64,000 bases of DNA from contig CANNOC010000005.1 of assembly GCA_947507155.1 (NCBI GenBank), positions 41,860 to 105,859 of the forward strand. Reading direction: 5' to 3'. Positions 61,932 through 64,000 of the stretch are shown piece after piece. Positions within the stretch are counted from its first letter, which is position 1. Every line of letters begins with the position of its first letter. A program made the position numbers and the translations under genes. The notes under the pieces were generated by a model. That model saw only the letters and a program-made list of their open reading frames with translations. It was not told the origin of the DNA and did no database searches. The stretch is from an uncultured Collinsella sp. (lineage in GTDB: Bacteria > Actinomycetota > Coriobacteriia > Coriobacteriales > Coriobacteriaceae).

Positions 61932-63098
61932 TTAGGCAGCCGGGCAGATCTTCTTGAAGAGCTCGATGACGTCGTCGAGCGTCGCCTCGCGCGGGTTACC
62001 CGGGAAGCAGGCGTCGGCCATGGCGTCCTTGGCCAGGACCTCGATCTCGTCAGCCTTCATGGCCTCGCAGACGTGCGGGATGTTCACGTCGGCGGAAAGC
62101 TGCTTGACGGCGGCGATAGCGGCGTCGGCAGCCTCGTCGGTGCTCATGCCCGTGGTGTCAACGCCCATGGCAACGGCAACCTTGGCCAGGCGCTCGGTGC
62201 AAACCGGCTTGTTGAACTCCATGGCGATCGGCAGCAGCATGGCGCAGGCGACACCGTGCGGGGTATCGTAGTGAGCGGACAGGGTGTGAGCCATGGCGTG
62301 GTCGATGCCCAGGCCGACGTTGGAGAAGCCCATGCCGGCGACATACTGGCCAAGAGCCATGCCCTCGCGGCCGAAGCCGGGCTGACCGGACTTGGCCTCG
62401 GCGACGGAGTCACGCAGGTTCTCGCTGATCAGCTTAATAGCCTCAAAGTGGAACATGTCGGAGAGCTCCCAAGCACCCTTGGTGGTGTAGCCCTCGATGG
62501 CGTGGGTCAGAGCGTCCATACCAGTGGAAGCGGTCAGGCCGGCGGGCATGGAAGCCATCATGTCAGGATCGACGACGGCGACCTCGGGGGCGTCGTTGGT
62601 GTCGACGCACACGAACTTGCGAACCTTCTCGGGGTCGGTGATGACGTAGTTGATGGTCACCTCGGCGGCGGTACCGGCGGTCGTCGGCACGGCGATGGTG
62701 AACACGGCGTGGTTCTTAGTCGGAGCAACGCCCTCGAGGCTGCGGACATCGGCGAACTCGGGGTTGTTGATGATGATGCCAATGGCCTTAGCGGTGTCCA
62801 TGGAGGAGCCACCACCAATGGTCACGATAGCGTCAGCCTCGGCGGCCTTGAAGGCCTCGACGCCGTCCTTGACGTTCTGGATAGTGGGGTTGGGCTTAAT
62901 CTCGGAGTAGAGGCTCCAAGCGATGCCGGCGGCGTCGAGCTCGTCGGTCACCTTAGCGGTAACGCCAAACTTAACCAGATCGGGGTCGGAGCAGACGAAG
63001 ATCTTCTTGTAGCCGCGACGCTGGAGCTCGCCGGGGATCTCCTTGATGGCGCCGGAACCATGATAAGAGATGGTGTTGAGAACGAAACGATTAGCCAT
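61932..63098 (-). CDS. fucO: Lactaldehyde reductase (iron-dependent alcohol dehydrogenase)
   Basis: A 388-residue group III iron alcohol dehydrogenase, very close to FucO, which reduces lactaldehyde to 1,2-propanediol in fucose and rhamnose fermentation. Nucleotide-binding GGGSSMDTAKAIG (~96-108) and the family block AVPTTAGTAAEVTINYVITD (~138-157) are present. Iron ligands are Asp and His in MDALTHAIEGY (~196, ~200), His in GIDHAMAHTL (~263) and His in YDTPHGVA (~277). GGGAGG lies 6 nt before the ATG. A LacI-type operator lies ~100 bp upstream. Other sugar genes are not present here. Confidence 0.95.
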   Translation of the reverse strand: MANRFVLNTISYHGSGAIKEIPGELQRRGYKKIFVCSDPDLVKFGVTAKVTDELDAAGIAWSLYSEIKPNPTIQNVKDGVEAFKAAEADAIVTIGGGSSMDTAKAIGIIINNPEFADVRSLEGVAPTKNHAVFTIAVPTTAGTAAEVTINYVITDPEKVRKFVCVDTNDAPEVAVVDPDMMASMPAGLTASTGMDALTHAIEGYTTKGAWELSDMFHFEAIKLISENLRDSVAEAKSGQPGFGREGMALGQYVAGMGFSNVGLGIDHAMAHTLSAHYDTPHGVACAMLLPIAMEFNKPVCTERLAKVAVAMGVDTTGMSTDEAADAAIAAVKQLSADVNIPHVCEAMKADEIEVLAKDAMADACFPGNPREATLDDVIELFKKICPAA

Positions 63099-63196
63099 TG
63101 ATAGCCTCCCATCGTGTGCGGGGCATCCATTACGCCCCGCGCTATAAGTCCCATCCTAACGCTTTTGAAACAAAAAACGCGTGAGAACGTCAAAAG

Positions 63197-63214
63197 TGTT
63201 AAAGCGTTTCAACA
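63197..63214. promoter_or_regulatory. LacI-family-type operator upstream of fucO
   Basis: TGTTAAAGCGTTTCAACA is an 18-bp dyad (TGTTxAAxCGxTTxAACA) with the central CG typical of LacI/CcpA-family sites. It lies 99-116 bp before the fucO start, in the promoter region. Confidence 0.5.
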
Positions 63215-63329
63215 GAATAACGGAGCCCTAGTCCTTCCCTCCCGACAGCAGCGAAGGCTAGATTATGGGAGCAATCGCCCAAAGAATACGACCGACTCAG
63301 TCTATAAATTGTTTCTGTTTTAGCAATAT

Positions 63330-63521
63330 ATGTTTGACAATACGTTTATAAAAAGATACTTTGTAGTGAATAACATGCATGCAGCAAATAACGTCATTCA
63401 TTTTGTTAGAAATTGCCCATGCGGTTATTGCAGCTGCATCTACTGCAACGTACAGCGTAATTCTCCGCACGAAGCAGAAGACGGTTCCAATTCGATCGAG
63501 GCGATGACACATGGTGGCTAG
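63330..63521 (+). CDS. Possible small Cys-rich protein, 63 aa
   Basis: A 63-residue frame in an AT-rich region after fucO's promoter. The middle carries CPCGYCSCIYC (~30-40), five cysteines that could bind a metal, followed by an acidic stretch. The stop overlaps the start of the next gene by 11 nt, so translation could be coupled. ATG 63330 has no clear ribosome-binding site; an internal ATG (MHAANN) at 63375 is another option. An antisense frame covers the same bases, and chance cannot be ruled out. No family recognised. Confidence 0.35.
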   Translation: MFDNTFIKRYFVVNNMHAANNVIHFVRNCPCGYCSCIYCNVQRNSPHEAEDGSNSIEAMTHGG

Positions 63522-64000
63522 TTGTCCTAAATCGAGCAAGACGGCTACAAACGAATATCAAATCTCAATTGAAGGTAACCCTTATCCGCATACTCTGGCT
63601 CTCATCAACCCAGCAGGAGACAACCTCAACATCAAAAAACATGGGTTCACGGGTCCACTAGGACAGCTATTGAGTCTTAAATATACCGTTTATGACGATG
63701 CAAATGAAAAACTCTTCACTGTCGTCGACGGTGGTTTTAGCAACATGCCCAGGGTTGCGCTCATCATCGAACACAAGGAAGTTGCGGTGTTTGATTATGG
63801 CCTAAACAGACTTGAGATGAAGTGCGTAACGAACATACCGAATTACACAATAAAAGGTAACTTCCTATTTGGAGATTACGATATATTCAGCCAACGGGAA
63901 GTGAAACTATCTTCAGTTATCGTCCTTCAATGTGATAAACAATCGTGCTTTAGCATACAGGTTTTGGATAAAGCCGAATTAGCCGCCGCAATTGGAATAC
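63511..64000 (+). CDS. Unknown beta-rich protein, 3' truncated; possible LURP-one/scramblase-like fold
   Basis: The frame is open from ATG 63511 to the window end, 163 residues visible. GAGG lies 9 nt upstream. The sequence alternates strands of 6-9 residues (LKYTVYDDANEKLFTVVDGG, VALIIEHKEVAVFDYGLNRLEM split by turns, YTIKGNFLFGDYDIF, VKLSSVIVLQ). This pattern of paired strands with x-D-x-x-G-x-x-L/V turns resembles LURP-one-related/tubby-like barrels, but there is no diagnostic motif. Base composition is clearly lower in GC than the rest of the window, and the preceding small Cys-rich frame shares it, so recent acquisition is likely. Confidence 0.6.
   Translation, partial: MVASCPKSSKTATNEYQISIEGNPYPHTLALINPAGDNLNIKKHGFTGPLGQLLSLKYTVYDDANEKLFTVVDGGFSNMPRVALIIEHKEVAVFDYGLNRLEMKCVTNIPNYTIKGNFLFGDYDIFSQREVKLSSVIVLQCDKQSCFSIQVLDKAELAAAIGI

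Noticed and set aside
63297..63539. 80-codon minus-strand frame in the AT-rich island
   Set aside because: No ribosome-binding site. The plus frame has a coupled downstream gene. Neither is certain.
1..64000. CRISPR arrays, rRNA and tRNA genes, IS transposases
   Set aside because: None is visible on either strand: no regular direct repeats with spacers, no cloverleaf with conserved loops, no transposase frame.

Overview
The window is GC-rich, densely coded DNA from a Gram-positive-type anaerobe. The gene set (class III fructose-bisphosphatase, formate-THF ligase with a split FolD/FchA, superoxide reductase, AddAB, sortase-like surface protein, C69 dipeptidase) and the protein sequences suggest an intestinal Coriobacteriia member, most likely Collinsella or a close relative. 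That assignment is inference from protein resemblance, not from a marker gene. There are no rRNA genes, tRNA genes, CRISPR arrays or insertion-sequence transposases. Both ends cut genes.

Region by region. 1-9.2 kb: a 5'-truncated methionyl-tRNA-synthetase-like protein with a degenerate KMSKS loop, an RNA m5C methyltransferase, a 56-residue membrane protein, a TIM-barrel-like protein, a DegV protein, a class III fructose-1,6-bisphosphatase and two GtrA paralogues. 9.2-17.6 kb: the most striking locus. A cobalamin riboswitch with its own promoter leads into a 2,376-residue surface protein (Ig-like repeats, three transcobalamin-like DUF4430 domains, a PQQ-type beta-propeller, an InlB repeat and a C-terminal membrane anchor), followed directly by a second membrane-anchored DUF4430 protein. 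This looks like a vitamin-B12-repressed corrinoid-capture system on the cell surface. 17.6-28.3 kb: a UbiB-type kinase with a phasin-like partner, a C69 dipeptidase, a 230-bp MITE-like element, a folD-fchA pair in which FolD has lost its cyclohydrolase residues, twin lipoproteins behind a shared dyad, and a secreted PI-PLC-like surface protein broken by an in-frame amber codon.

28.3-40 kb: small hypotheticals, including a candidate 30-residue peptide flanked by fold-back complementary blocks, a zinc-ribbon protein, a CDF exporter with an Mn-type signature, formate-THF ligase, the ruvCAB operon, and a NadE-shaped protein that has lost the active-site motifs of both domains. 40-55 kb: superoxide reductase, a SWIM-SNF2 ATPase, dnaE and addAB, all on the minus strand. 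55-64 kb: a TrpR-like regulator, a holin-like membrane protein, an Rrf2 regulator facing cysK, mnmA, an HTH-HipA fusion with an Asp-to-Asn change at the catalytic base, an M42 peptidase, fucO behind a LacI-type operator, and an AT-rich island that runs off the end.

Several intergenic gaps carry long inverted repeats (17.67, 21.85, 29.5, 48.0, 54.96 and 61.80 kb). They differ in sequence but occur often enough to suggest small palindromic repeat families. Functionally the window links folate one-carbon metabolism (Fhs, FchA, FolD), DNA repair and replication (RuvCAB, AddAB, DnaE), sulfur and thiolation chemistry (Rrf2, CysK, MnmA) and host-facing surface proteins.
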